Positions 9,845-21,912 of a stretch of DNA of 64,000 nt are shown here, one piece after another. Numbering within the stretch: position 1 is the stretch's first letter; the number at the start of each line of letters is the position of its first letter. The DNA is from Ashinkailepas kermadecensis (taxonomy: Eukaryota; Arthropoda; Thecostraca; Neolepadidae). The stretch covers positions 5,001 through 69,000 of the forward strand of contig JAOTOM010003816.1 of the NCBI GenBank assembly GCA_034440615.1, given 5' to 3'. The notes below the pieces were generated by a model, which worked only from the letters and a program-made list of their open reading frames with translations, searched no databases and was not told where the DNA came from. The translations under genes were made by a program, and so were the position numbers.

Positions 9845-11030
9845 GTAAGAGGTCCTCACGGCACCCGGGGTACATCTGGACCTGCGAGCCTCCACCGTAC
9901 TGGATAGGGTGAGAGGTCCTCACGACACCCGGGGTACACCTGGGCCTGCGAGCCGCCACTGTACTGGATAGGGTGAGAGGTCCTCACGACACCCGGGGTA
10001 CACCTGGGCCTGCGAGCCGCCACTGTACTGGATAGGGTGAGAGGTCCTCACGACACCCGGGGTTCACCTGGGCTTGCGAGCCGCCACTGTACTGGATAGG
10101 GTGAGAGGTCCTCACGACACCCGGGGTACACCTGGGCCTGCGAGCCGCCACCGTACTGGATAGGGTGAGAGGTCCTCACGACATCCGGGGTACACCTGGG
10201 CCTGCGAGCCGCCACTGTACTGGATAGGGTGAGAGGTCCTCACGACATCCGGGGTACACCTGGGCCTGCGAGCCGCCACTGTACTGGATAGGGTGAGAGG
10301 TCCTCACGACACCCGGGGTACACATGGGCCTGCGAGCCTCCACCGTACTGGATAGGATGAGAGGTCCTCACGACACCCGGGGTTCACCTGGACCTGCGAG
10401 CCGCCACCGTACTGGATAGGGTGAGAGGTCCTCACGACACCCGGGGTTCACATGGGCCTGCGAGCCGCCACTGTACTGGATATGGTGAGAGGTCCTCACG
10501 ACACCCGGGGTTCACCTGGGCCTGCGAGCCGCCACTGTACTGGATATGGTGAGAGGTCCTCACGACACCCGGGGTTCACATGGGCCTGCGAGCCGCCACT
10601 GTACTGGATAGGGTGAGAGGTCCTCACGACACCCGGGGTTCACATGGGCCTGCGAGCCGCCACTGTACTGGATATAGTGAGAGGTCCTCACGACACCCGG
10701 GGTACACATGGGCCTGCGAGCCGCCACTGTACTGGATATAGTGAGAGGTCCTCACGACACCCGGGGTTCACATGGGCCTGCGAGCCGCCACTGTACTGGA
10801 TATGGTGAGAGGTCCTCACGACACCCGGGGTTACATGGGCCTGCGAGCCGCCACTGTACTGGATAGGGTGAGAGGTCCTCACGACACCCGGGGTACACCT
10901 GGACCTGCGAGCCGCCACCGTACTGGATAGGGTGAGAGGTCCTCACGACACCCGGGGTTCACCTGGACCTGCGAGCCGCCACCGTACTGGATAGGGTGAG
11001 AGGTCCTCACGACACCCGGGGTTCACCTGG
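9845..11030. repeat. Exon 6 tail array (exon end plus 5' splice site), 64 bp x about 18
   Basis: Each unit repeats ctgcgagccgccactgtact then ggatagggtgagaggtcctc. The real exon end reads ctgcgcgccgccaccgtact and ggataaggtaagaggtcctc. The exon tail and its donor are thus copied about 18 times with regular 64-bp spacing. Most copies keep a GT at the donor position (ggtgag). Confidence 0.96.
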
Positions 11031-11389
11031 GTATGTGCGCTGCCGCCGTGATTCAGCAGATGAGGCCGATTTCGGCAAGATTGCAGCACATTTCCGCTAT
11101 TGGCATATATGCTCTTCGAATGCACATTGCCGAAATTGCAGTTCTTTGTTCCACAATTGGGCTCCACTGCTTAACATGGAGCACGGATGCTGAATTTGAA
11201 TGCACTATGCCAGACTGCCGAAATTGGTTTTAGTTCTAAGATGCGTGGAATTCTACGAATCAGAACTGAAAGATGCATTTCTTCACCGGCTGCTCGGAGA
11301 GCGTAGTAGCGATCGGTGAGCACGCTTCCTCTCGCGATATGGTCTCAGGTCCTGAGCCTGGAACATTGGAAAGGCACAGCTCGTCTCTT

Positions 11390-11645
11390 GCCTTGCTCGT
11401 CCGGCTCCCATAATGACGCCTTATGCTGCAGCATGAGGCACCACTTCACAAATTCTTGCTCGTCCGGCTCCCATAATGACGCCTTATGCTGCAGCATGAG
11501 GCACCACTTCACAAATCCTTGCTCGTCCGGCTCCCATAATGACGCATTATGCTGCAGCATGAGGCACCACTTCACAAATCCTTGCTCGTCCGGCTCCCAT
11601 AATGACGCCTTATGCTGCAGCATGAGGGCACCACTTCACAAATCA
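11390..11645. repeat. 63-bp tandem repeat, 4 copies
   Basis: The units are nearly identical: ctcgtccggctcccataatg, acgccttatgctgcagcatg and aggcaccacttcacaaatcc. Confidence 0.96.
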
Positions 11646-11674
11646 GGGCGTCTAATCACGGGCTCGCCGGGCTT

Positions 11675-12063
11675 ACCCGCGACAGGGGCGAATTCAGGAA
11701 TTTTCCTTGGGGTGAGGAGGGGGAAGCACAAGTTCGGAGAGGCGCCACTCCCCGTTGCCTTCCAGAGGGCGTCTCTGACTGGACAAAAAGCAGGGGCGAG
11801 GGGGTGCACTCGAGTCTTCCCGGAGGGGCGTCTTTCCTTCCTCAAATTCCGCCACTGACTTAAGAATTTGAGGGGGCGAGTGCACTTAGCCTTCCAGAAG
11901 GGCCCTTTTCCTTTCAGAGGGGCGCATCTGGCTGAGCGGGGGTGGATTCGAGCCCTCCTAGAGGGGCGCATTTTCACGGCTGGAGGAGCGCCATCTTCCA
12001 TGGAGGAGGGGGGGGGGTCACCTGCCCCAGTGCCCTCCCCCTTGTATTCACCCGGACCCGTGA
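11675..12063. mobile_element. hAT-like MITE, family B copy 3
   Basis: The element is 11683-12055 (373 bp). It starts caggggcgaattcagg and ends cttgtattcacccgg, a degenerate inverted repeat. The target duplication is acccgcga / acccgtga, 7 of 8. The interior shares gtgcactcgag and gaggggcgc blocks with copies 1 and 2. Confidence 0.75.
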
Positions 12064-12474
12064 CACCAAGAAAAGGGGTCTAAAAATCAAGCACTTATGA
12101 TTCTTCTGCATGCAGCGGTTCGATTGGCTCGATTTTCAGTATCATGATGGTACGGATATAAAGCAACACGATCTGACGACCTGCATACCTGATTCAGAAC
12201 TACTATAGGATCGAGATGATTGCAATGTGACCTTGATAGCATAATTATATCGCACCCGCACTGTTCCTGAAGCTCAGAGGGGCACGCAGACACACCGACA
12301 CAACGCCAACTTACCAAACTGTGTTCGGTATCTTGGAGGGCAATCACGTAAATTTGTCCAGTGTGATTTATTTGTTATGCGGCCAAATAGTGTATGGGAC
12401 GCTGTCACCGTAAGCGTTTGTCGTCCGTGTCGCTGCGATCTTCTGACCCGGTGGTCATCTGTAGGTTTGCGAGT
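12064..12474. other. Intron 6, no feature seen
   Basis: This is plain intron sequence. Confidence 0.6.
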
Positions 12475-12602
12475 GTGATGCTGACCTGCTGGTGTGACCT
12501 GGAGTCCTCGCAGGCCAGCCGATCTGACCTTGACCTGCTGGTGTGACCTGGAGTCCCCTTAGGCCAGCCGATCTGACCTTGACCTGCGCGGTGACCTGGC
12601 AC
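12475..12602. repeat. About 61-bp repeat, 2.3 copies, ending at the exon 7 acceptor
   Basis: The units read gacctgctggtgtgacctgg then agtcc...aggccagccgat. The last partial unit (gacctgcgcggtgacctgg) runs straight into cacag of the acceptor. Confidence 0.85.
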
Positions 12603-12604
12603 AG

Positions 12605-12825
12605 AGTGACGGCGGCGAGTCAGACATGGGACTGGCCCTGAACCGCTACATCGGCAACTCGATCCTGCCGCTGCTCATTAAACACTCGCGCTTCTACGCG
12701 GACGCCGACAACTACAGCAGTCTGCTGGACGCCACTCTGCACACCATCTATCGACTGAGCAAGAACAAGATCCTCACCAAGGGCCAGCGCGAAGCCGTCT
12801 CTGACTTCCTGGTCACTCTCACCCG
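12605..12825 (+). CDS. RyR: RyR exon 7 (solenoid)
   Basis: It is the longest exon here (221 nt) and encodes residues 322-395. These include [38 protein letters not shown] and [14 protein letters not shown]. The acceptor is cctggcacag before 12605. The next AG two bases later would break the frame. The donor is ACCCG/gtgaga after 12825, leaving CG. Confidence 0.96.
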
Positions 12826-13210
12826 GTGAGAGTGCGCGGGCACCCTGATGATGTAGACAGGTTCGGGCACCCTTGTGAGGTCAATAGGGACGTGCGCCCG
12901 ACGGCGCTGGAAGAGGCAGACACCCTGACGGGTCCTTGTAGATTCCCTACAAAGATCGGTGAGTTCTATCCAGGTCGAGGGACGGGGCCGTGACCAGTAG
13001 TGTACGTCATGTTGATGCTTCGCAAATCAATAAGAATAAAGCATGGACTTGAGAGTACAGAGAAGAAAGCAGCCTTGGTGAAAACAAAACTGAAATCGTC
13101 AAGAACCAATGTTTTAACAATGATAGCTCGCATAAGGTAAGTGCGAGTACTTGTCACTGACATGGTCTATGACCCGACGAGCTACTGACGGGGTATGGCT
13201 TGATGCACAG
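12826..13210. other. Intron 7, no feature seen
   Basis: There is no array or transposon. This is one of the few array-free introns. Confidence 0.6.
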
Positions 13211-13301
13211 GGAGCTGCACCCGGGCATGATGTTGAAGCTGCTGCGGAAGCTTACGGTGGACGTGTCCAACATCACCGAGTACACTACAGTGGCACTCAG
13301 G
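13211..13301 (+). CDS. RyR: RyR exon 8 (solenoid)
   Basis: It encodes residues 395-425, ELHPGMM followed by [20 protein letters not shown]. The acceptor is gatgcacag before 13211. The donor is CTCAGG/gtaggt after 13301, phase 0. No array touches either edge. Confidence 0.94.
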
Positions 13302-13639
13302 GTAGGTGTGTCATGTGCATATGTGCAGGTATCACGTGATTTCAAACTCCCTCATGGCGATAGTGGATAATGTGGCACATATTGTAGCTCCAACATCAGC
13401 GACTGTGACCCCAACACCGAGTTTTTGCGGTACATTATTTATGTATTCTTGGCAACTTTGACCCCAGCCTGCATAGCAGGAAGTGATTTGCGACACGAAC
13501 TTTGTTGGCAATCGTCCGCTCATGAACATCAGACACTGTTCGGTGAAGACCTCGCAGCTCCTCGGTGGGTCATTGCCCAGCACCTCTGCTGTGTGTGTAC
13601 TGCACTACACTGTACTGTACTGCACTGGTGAGACACCTC

Positions 13640-14389
13640 GCTCCTGCTCCTCACCCTGATGTGACAGCTCGCCCCTGCTCCCGGCCGAGACGCGACCGGT
13701 CGGCCCTGGTCCTGACCGTGTCGGGCACCTCGCTCCTGCTCCTCACTCTGATGTGACAGCTCACCCCTGCTCCCGGCCGAGACGCGACCAGTCGGCCCTG
13801 GTCCTGACCGTGTCGGGCACCTCGCTCCTGCTCCTCACCCTGATGTGACAGCTCGCCCCTGCTCCCGGCCGAGACGCGACCAGTCGGCCCTGGTCCTGAC
13901 CGTGTCGGGCACCTCGCTCCTGCTCCTCACCCTGATGTGACAGCTCGCCCGTGCTCCCGGCCGAGACGCGACTGGTCGGCCCTGGTCCTGACCGTGTCGG
14001 GCACCTCGCTCCTGCTCCTCACCCTGATGTGACAGCTCGCCCCTGCTCCCGGCCGAGACGCGACCGGTCGTCCCTGGTCCTGACCGTGTCGGGCACCTCG
14101 CTCCTGCTCCTCACCCTGATGTGACAGCTCGCCCCTGCTCCCGGCCGAGACGCGACCGGTCGTCCCTGGTCCTGACCGTGTCGGGCACCTCGCTCCTGCT
14201 CCTCACCCTGATGTGACAGCTCGCCCCTGCTCCCGGCCGAGACGCGACTGGTCGGCCCTGGTCCTGACCGTGTCGGGCACCTCGCTCCTGCTCCTCACCC
14301 TGATGTGACAGCTCGCCCCTGCTCCCGGCCGAGACGCGACCGGTCGGCCCTGGTCCTGACCGTGCGGGACACCTTGCTGCTGTGTCGAC
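13640..14389. repeat. 92-bp tandem repeat, 8 copies, upstream of exon 9
   Basis: Units contain ctgatgtgacagctcgcccc, tgctcccggccgagacgcga and ccgtgtcgggcacctcgctc. The last unit decays into the exon 9 pyrimidine tract, so the array reaches the splice site but does not clearly include exon bases. Confidence 0.93.
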
Positions 14390-14391
14390 AG

Positions 14392-14532
14392 TTGTTGACG
14401 CTCCACTACGACCGCTGCGGCCGCTACTACGGCTCGCCCAACGGCCAGGGCTCGTACGGCTGCGCCAGCGAGGAGGAGAAGCGACTCACCATGATACTTT
14501 TCTCCAACATCTTCGATTCGCTCGCCAAAATG
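14392..14532 (+). CDS. RyR: RyR exon 9 (solenoid)
   Basis: It encodes residues 426-472, [27 protein letters not shown] and [10 protein letters not shown]. The acceptor is tgtgtcgacag before 14392. Its pyrimidine tract is the last, altered copy of the 92-bp array upstream. The donor is AAAATG/gtactc after 14532, phase 0, and opens the 9-kb intron. Confidence 0.95.
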
Positions 14533-15450
14533 GTACTCCAGCGTGGCGGGGACATGGCGCGTTTTTGCCGTCCGTATGTCCGATGTGACGGGGAAACTGG
14601 TACGCTTTTGCCCATCCATCTGTCCGACGTCGATAGAGAGCTAAGCATGTGCAACAGTTACGTACACTTGGTGTGTTATGCCCGAGTGGCTGCGCTGTGT
14701 TTGTAAGTAGCGTGCCACCGAGTGTAAGTTGATGTCCTCCGAACCACCGCCCTGTCCTCTCGCTTCTCACGTCACCGTGTCCACTGCCTCAGTCTACTTC
14801 ACCGTTTTCGCTATCCTCCTTCCATTCCACTTAAACACTGTTTGACTGCCACCATGTGTATTTCAATCCAAATTCTTATTCAATGATTCATTGTTCAATG
14901 AAAGATAACAATGGCTGGTGCACCAACATAAAGCAATCCAACTCAACACAACTCAACTCATAATGCAAGGCCTGCAAAGCCTACAAAACCTACAAGCCCC
15001 ACAAAGACGACGAAGCGCACACAGCCCATAAAGTCGCGTCCTGAAACAAGTGGCGAAACTATAACTTTTATCGAACAGAATCAGAGGCAGTTCTGCTCAC
15101 CGACACTCCATAGAACAAACACTCCACACTTTACAGCCATTTTGCAACCTATTCCGACATGCCTAATGCTAACAAGTTTAAGCAAATTAATAATGCGAAT
15201 GAAATGTATATCACAAAACTCAAAGTATCGAGTCACCATATCGATCAACGTACCGTTTTACCAGACGCGCTCCACAAGTCAGTTTAGCGTCCTACCCGTT
15301 TCAGCTTCTAAGTAATTTACGTCATTTCCTCTGTATAAATATTTTCGACAACTCTACTTTAAACCACGTAATATCCAAGTACCACTTAATTACAGACACT
15401 TCCATTATACAAAAGACTCGAAATCACACTACGCCAATATCGGTTCTGTA
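14533..15450. other. Intron 9, 5' part, no feature seen
   Basis: This is AT-rich sequence before the 7.7-kb element. A leucine/serine-tRNA-like A box near 14685 has no partner B box. Confidence 0.6.
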
Positions 15451-15539
15451 TCTAAGACCAAGGGCGTCGCCACCGGGGGCAGGGGGCAGTCGCCCCCTGC
15501 CGTGAAACTGGGGAGCGCCGCCCCCTGAAATTTGAGGAG

Positions 15540-17560
15540 GCCCCCCATCCGCAAATGCACAGCAAAAAAGGTGAGCAAGGAGGCCGACGGGACAGAAGAT
15601 CATACTGTCAATAAGGCCTCAAGACTGACGAGGCCCCCAGGAAATATAATCAGGTCTCTATAAGAGACGTAGAACAGAGATTGGAAGGAGGCTCCCAGGA
15701 CGAAAAGGAGGCCCCATGACGAAAAGGAGGGCCCAAGATGTAGAACAGAGATTAGGAGGAGGTCCCCAGGACGAAAAGGAGGCCCCCAGGACGAAAAGGA
15801 GGCCCCAGGACGAAAAGGAGGCCCCAATACGTAGAACAGAGGTTGGGAGGAGGCCCCCAGGACGAAAAGGAGGCCCCCAGTACGAAAGGAATGCACCCAA
15901 GGACAAAAAGGAGGCCCCCAAGACGTAGAACAGAGATTGGGATGAGGTCCCCAGGACGAAAAGGAGGCCCCCAGGACGAAAAGGAGGCCCCTAAGACGTA
16001 GAACAGAGATTAGAAGGAGGCCCCCAGGACGAAAAGGAGGCCCCATGACGAAAAGGAGGCCCCCAGGACGAAAGGAATGCACCCAAGGACAAAAAGAAGG
16101 CCCCAAGAAGTAGAACAGATATTGGGATGAGGTCCCCCAGGACGAAAAGGGAGGCTCCCAGGACGAAAAGGAGGCCCCCAAGACGTAGAACAGAGATTGG
16201 GAGGTGGGCCCCAGGACGAAAAGGAGGCCCCCAGGACGAAAAGGATGCCCCCAGGACGCAAAGGAGGCACCCAAGACGTAGAACAGAGATTGGGAGGAGG
16301 CCCCCCATGACTAAAAAGGAGGCCCCCAGGACGAAAAGGAGGCCCCCAGAATGAAAGGGATGCACCCAAGGACGAAAAGGAGGCCCCCAAGACGTAGAAC
16401 AGAGATTTGGAGGAGGCCCTCATGACGAAAAGGAGGCCCCCAAGACGAAAAAGGAGGTCCCCAGGACGAAAAGGAGGCCCCAGGACTACAGGGAGGCCAC
16501 CAGGACGAAAAGGATTCCCCATGACGCAAAGGAGGCCCCCAAGACGTAGAACAGAGATTGGGAGGAGGCCCCCAGGAATAAAAAGGAGGCCCCCAGGACG
16601 AAAAAGGGAGGCCCCCAGAACGAAAAGGATGCACCCAAGGACGAGAAGGAGGCCCCCAAGACGTAGAACAGAGATTTGGAGGAGGCCCCCAGGACGAAAA
16701 TGAGGCCCCAAGACGTAGAACAGAGATTGGGAGGTGGGCCCAGGATGAAAAGGAGGCCCCCAGGACGAAAAGGATGCCCCAAGACGCAGAACAGAGATTT
16801 GGAGGAGGCCCCCAGGACGAAAAGGGGGCACTCAGGACGAAAAAGGATGCCCCAGGACGAAAAGGTGGCCCCCAGGACGAAAAGGATGCACCCAAGGACG
16901 AAAAGGATGCTCTCAAGACTAGAACAGGGATTGGGATGAGGTCCCCAGGACGAAAAGGAGGCCCCCAGGACGAAAAGAAGGCCCCAAGACGTAGAACAAA
17001 GATTGTGAAGTGGCCCCCAGGACGAAAAGGAGGCCCCCAGGACGAAAAGGATGCCCCCAGGACGCAAAGGAAGCACCCAAGACGTAGAACGGAGATTGGG
17101 AGGAGGCCCCCTGGACGAAAAGGAGGCCCCTAAGACGTAGAACAGAGATTGGGAGGTGGCCCCCATGACGAAAAAGGAGGCCCCCAGGACGAAAAGGAGG
17201 CACCCAGGACGAAAAAGAGGCCCCTAAGACGTAGAACAGAGATTGTCAGGTGGCCCCCAGGACGAAAAGGAGGCCCCCAGGACGAAAAGGATGCCCCCAG
17301 GACGCAAAGGAATCACCCAAGACGTAGAACAGAGATTGGGAGGAGGCCCGCAGGACTAAAAAGGAGGCCCCAGGACGAAAAAGAGGCCCCCATAACGAAA
17401 AGGATGCAACTAAGGACGAAAAGGAGTCCCCAAAGACGTAGAACAGAGATTGGGAGGTAGCCCCCAGGATGAAAAGGAGGCCCCAGGACGAAAAGGAGGC
17501 CCCCAGTACGAAAAAGGGGCCCTCAGGACGGAAAGGATGCCACCGATACGGGCAAGAAGC
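15540..17560. repeat. Degenerate gaggcccccaggacgaaaa satellite
   Basis: About 20-bp units of aggaggcccccaggacgaaa alternate with agacgtagaacagagattgg blocks, giving a loose higher-order period of 70-150 bp. It is open in several frames on both strands, which explains the long but meaningless reading frames here. Confidence 0.9.
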
Positions 17561-19050
17561 CACCCAGGTTAGACGAAAAGGCTTCCGATGGGTGGCAGGA
17601 TAGTCTTAATTTGGAAAACGAGGCCCCCAAGACGGAAGAGGATGCCCCTGCAATATAAAATTAAGACAAGATAGGGGAGATTTCTCCGGACGCAATAGGG
17701 GCCCCAAGACGGGTAAGAAGGTCTCCGCAGGAATGAGAGAAGGCCACCGAGACCAGCCAGATGAGGCCCATATTTTGGAAGAGGAGGACCCTAGAAGAGA
17801 AAATCCAGGACTCGGACGCAAAAGCACCCTGCTAAGAGGATAATGAGGCTCCAGACTCAGATAAGGAGACCCCCATGACGTGAGAGGAGGCCCCTAATTT
17901 AAAAAAGGAGTCACCTAGGAGAGGGTAGGAGTCCCCAAAAATCAAGAGAGTGTCAAAAATGGCACGGAGGAAACCAGGATTGCAAAGGAGGCCCCAACAC
18001 CGGAAAGGAGGCCACAGAATATGAGAGGAGGCCCTAAGACGGAAAAGGAAGCCAGTGCATATGAGATGCGGTTTCGGAGACGCAAATGCAGGCCCCAAAC
18101 AGGTGAGGTTCCACCGAGATAGAAAAGGACGATCCAGAGACGTGGCAAGATACACCTAATTGGGAAGAGAACGATACAAGATTGGAAATGAGACCTCATG
18201 ATGAACGAGGAGGCCCCTAAAATAGGAGAGAAAGGCCATTGGATAAGAGAAATGGCTCCCAGGCGGAAAAGAAGGCTCGAAGACGGCTAAGAAGGTCCCC
18301 GGGAAATAACAAGGCCAATAAGATAGGAAAGGTTGCCAGTAATTTGGCAGAGGAGGCGCCTGGAAGAGAAGAGGAGTCCACCAGGAGATAAGAGACCACC
18401 CCTAAGATGGGTAAATATCGAATCCACACGCAGAGCAGGAGGCCCCAAGACGTGAGAGGAGGCCCCTAATTTGACAAAGAAGGCCTCTAAAAGAGAAATG
18501 AGGCGTCTGCCGGACTCGAGAGGAGTCCCTCAAGAAGGAGTAGGTCTCCAGGACCAAATGAGACCCCGAAAACCGGAAAGAGTTCCCAGGAAATGAGAGG
18601 AGGCCCTTAAGATGGGAGTGGTAGCAGGTATGGAAGAGGTGAGGTTTCCAAATTTGAAGATCCTTCAAAACGGGTAAGGCTTTGCCATGATAAAGGAAGA
18701 GGCCCACGAGGCGTGGCAGGAGGCCCCTAATTTGGCAGAGTTAGTTAGTTAGTTATTAGGGCTTTAGGGCGCATCGACTACATCGGTCATGTAGCGCCCA
18801 CCTAATTTGGCAGAGAATGCCCCTTGAAGATGAGAGGAAGCCCCATGCCTTGTTAAAGGGTCCCCAGAATGCAAGAGGAAGCCCTCCAAGACGGGAGAGG
18901 AGGACCATTGAATATGGAGGAGGGTAGGACACACAAGGAGACGTCGAAAACCAGTAAAAAGGCTCTAGGAAATGAGACGAGACCCTTAAGACGCGACAGG
19001 AGGCCTATAATTTGCAAGAAGAAACCATTAAGAAATAGTAGGAGTCGTGT
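17561..19050. repeat. Older, diverged part of the same satellite
   Basis: It keeps gaggcccc / gagagg / aagacg words at 25-40 bp spacing with many changes. The structure fades toward 19050. Confidence 0.7.
18726..18815 (-). mobile_element. Nested 60-bp retroposon with 15-bp target duplication
   Basis: The 15-mer cctaatttggcagag occurs exactly at 18726-18740 and 18801-18815. The 60 bp between them, read on the - strand, are a short body (gggcgctacatgaccgatgt...gcgccctaaagccct) ending in an (ACTA)n-like tail. This is a 5'-truncated SINE/LINE 3' end inserted into the satellite. Confidence 0.85.
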
Positions 19051-19885
19051 CTGGGTACTTTAAAATCACGATATGGGCCCCAAAAGATCCGGCGGGGCCC
19101 CCGCAAATTATGCTGAGCCTGGGGTACCAAAAATTCACGCCCGGACCACCACAATCATGCCAGGGGCACGACAGGTCGTACCGTGCCCCAACAGTCTGAT
19201 TGGGACGAAAACAAATGAAGCCGGAGCAACGAAAAACAATCCGGACATGGATAATAACTTTGGGGGCCCAACAATGACGCCAAAAGCACCCAAAGCGCAT
19301 TGGACCCACAAAAAGTGTCGAGGCCGCTATAGCTCGCGCTAGGGATCCAAGAGAATGACGTCGGGGCCCAAAAGATCACATTGGACTAAAAAAAAGTCGC
19401 GTCGCAGCCCTTGAAAATCACACTGGAGGCCCAGAAGGTCGCACCGGGGCCCCAAAAGTTGCAGCTGCCCCAAAAATCAATCCTTAATCGGAATGTCACT
19501 CTGGGACAACAAAAAAACTCCTTCAGTGGCCGCAGTGTTATATCAAAGGGGCAAATGCCCCCTCCATCCTGAGAGGGATAAGCTCCCAAGAATCGTGCCG
19601 GGGCCTCAAAAATCGCGCTGGGACCACCAAAATTCGCGTCGGTCCACCAGAATTCGCGTATGGGTCTCCAAATAAATACGGCGAGCCCCGGAAAACTCGC
19701 TCCGAGGCCCGAAAAATTGCAACAGGAACCGCCAAAATCGCGTTGGGGCCACAGCTAAATACAACGCGTCCCACAAACTCGAACCAGGCACCTCAAATAT
19801 CGCGCTCGGGACCCACAATTCCCATCGGTAGTCCCGTCGAGGCTCTCAAAAATTGGCGTCTTGGGCCACACGTAAGCACAGTGTA
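19050..19885. repeat. Degenerate ggggcccca-aaat satellite
   Basis: The loose unit of 30-40 bp is built on ggggcccc/accaaaaat and a cgcg/cgc core. It differs in wording from the part before 19050 and continues into the inverted-repeat arms. Confidence 0.7.
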
Positions 19886-20665
19886 ACCACAAACACCGGA
19901 TCGGTATCCGAAAAAATCAAGCTGGAGCCCTCCAAAATAAGGAGCGATTCCAACAACTAAATGCCCAGGTTAAAAAAATGGCTCTGGAGCACCGAACATA
20001 TTATCAGATGCCTTCACAAATTGCATACGGCACCGAAAAACAAACCGGATCTCGAACAATCGAGGTGGGATACAAAAACATGGCGCCAAGGGCTCGAGAA
20101 ATCAGGCCGGGATTCGGACTTTTAAAAAATCAGAAAGGCTTCACAAAAATCGTATTGAGCCCAGAAAACTGGGGTTGGGTCTCCGGAACCACGCGCCTTG
20201 GCGCGATAAGCCTCTCTGGGACCTAGAAACATCGTACCGGAGCCCCAAAATTGTACTGGGGCCCCACAACTGTGCGTCAGAAGCCCAAAATAGACACATC
20301 GGGACCCTAAGAGCACAACGGGGGCCGAAAATACAACTGGCCCTCCAAAGCGCACAGAGTCTCACAAAAAGCGACAGGGCCTTAACACATGCGTTGCAGC
20401 CATAAATATACATACCGGGAGGTCTAAAAAATATACCGGAAGCTCTCAAGGCACAAAGGGGTCATGATAACGCACAAGGACCTGAAAAAGTGGTTGAGGC
20501 CACAAAAGGCAACATGGTTCCAAAACAAACAAAAAGACCGGGCGCTAAATAAACACATCGGGGTCTTCGAAAACGCCCTGACACGTAAAAAAAACTCGGT
20601 GCGCAAAAATGCAACAAACCATAAACGAGCAGGGGGGTTCGAAAATGTTTTAGGCCCCGAACAAA
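19886..20665. repeat. Left arm of a 0.8-kb inverted repeat
   Basis: It pairs with 21132-21912 read inverted. For example atggctctggagcaccgaac (19978-19997) is the exact reverse complement of 21803-21822, and tcgaaaac at 20567 pairs with gttttcga at 21223. The arms are diverged but collinear over nearly 800 bp. Confidence 0.9.
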
Positions 20666-21131
20666 AATTGATTGGAGCCATAATACACAATCATAGAGCA
20701 AGAAAGACGCAATGGGTCCAAAAGAATGCTGAGGCAGGGCCTCGGTTAGGTAGCCAATCTGGGAGGATAGCAGCAAAGATATGAAGTGCATCAAACCTCA
20801 GCGGAAACCGCATTTCATAACTACCAGAAAATGTGGAAAGTATGAAACTAATGATCGAATTTAATCAATCGACTTTTCGCAGCGAACGACCATACGAAGC
20901 ATTCCATCACGTCAAATATGGCGCAATTGTATCATGTGGCAGCAATTAGCAAGACGCAGAAGGCCTCGCAGAGGCCGTATCATCGCACGAAGTGTGGCGA
21001 ATGCACCGAATACGAAAGATGGGTGTGCACGTACACTGACGTTGCCGTCGTGGCGACCGGGTGCTATGAACTGAAATGCCTGAAATTGTGAAATTTTGTA
21101 TTTTAAAGTGGTGGGTAATACATTTTAAATT

Positions 21132-21912
21132 GAAGTTGTGGGCCTAATACATCTTCGAAACACTGCTCGTTTTAGGGCTTTGTTGCTATTTTGTGCACCG
21201 AGTATGTTTTACGTGGCAGGGCGTTTTCGAAGATCCTGATGTGTTTATTTAGCTCCCGGTCGTTTTGTACGTTTCGGAACCATGTTGTCTTTTGTGGCCC
21301 AGCCTCTTTTTCAGGCCCTTGTGCGTTCTTATGGCCCCTGTGCGCCTTGCGAGCTTGCAGTGTATTTTTTTTCGAGCTCCCGGCATGTTTATTTAGGGCT
21401 GCAACGCATGTTTTAAGGCCCTATCGTTTTTCGGGAAACTCGGTGCGCTTTGGAAGGTTAGTTGTATTTTCGGGCACCGTTGTACTCTTAGGGTCCGGCT
21501 GTGTATATTTGGGGCTTCTGATGCACATTTGTGGGGCCCCAGTACGATTTTGGGGCTTCGGTGTGATTTTTCTGGGTCCCAGTGCGACTTATCGCGCCCA
21601 GGCGCGTGGTTCCGGGGACCCAACGCCAGCTTTCTGTGCTCAACGCGATTTTTTTGTGGATCTTTTCTGGGTTTTTATGTCCGAATCCCGGCCTGATTTT
21701 TCGACCCTCTGGCGCCATGTTTTTGCATCCCACCTCGATTTTTCGAGATCCGGCATGCTTTTCGGTGCCATACGCAATCTTTGAAGGCATCTGGAGAAAA
21801 ATGTTCGGTGCTCCAGAGCCATTTTCCTGATCCGGACATTTATTTGTTGGAATCTCTCGTTTTTTGGAGGGCTCCAGCTTGAATTTTTGGGATACCGATC
21901 CGGTTTTGTGGT
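21132..21912. repeat. Right arm of the 0.8-kb inverted repeat
   Basis: It is the partner of 19886-20665. The spacer between the arms is about 465 bp (20666-21131) and is not obviously repetitive. Confidence 0.9.

Noticed and set aside
14670..14720. tRNA-Leu/Ser-like A box (gcccgagtggc)
   Set aside because: No B box or acceptor stem at a workable distance.
15600..17566. Several 100-270-codon frames with S-W-G-L-L-F-V-L-G-type repeats on the - strand
   Set aside because: They follow the gaggcccccaggacgaaaa satellite. Frames interrupt and overlap on both strands, and there is no transposase signature.
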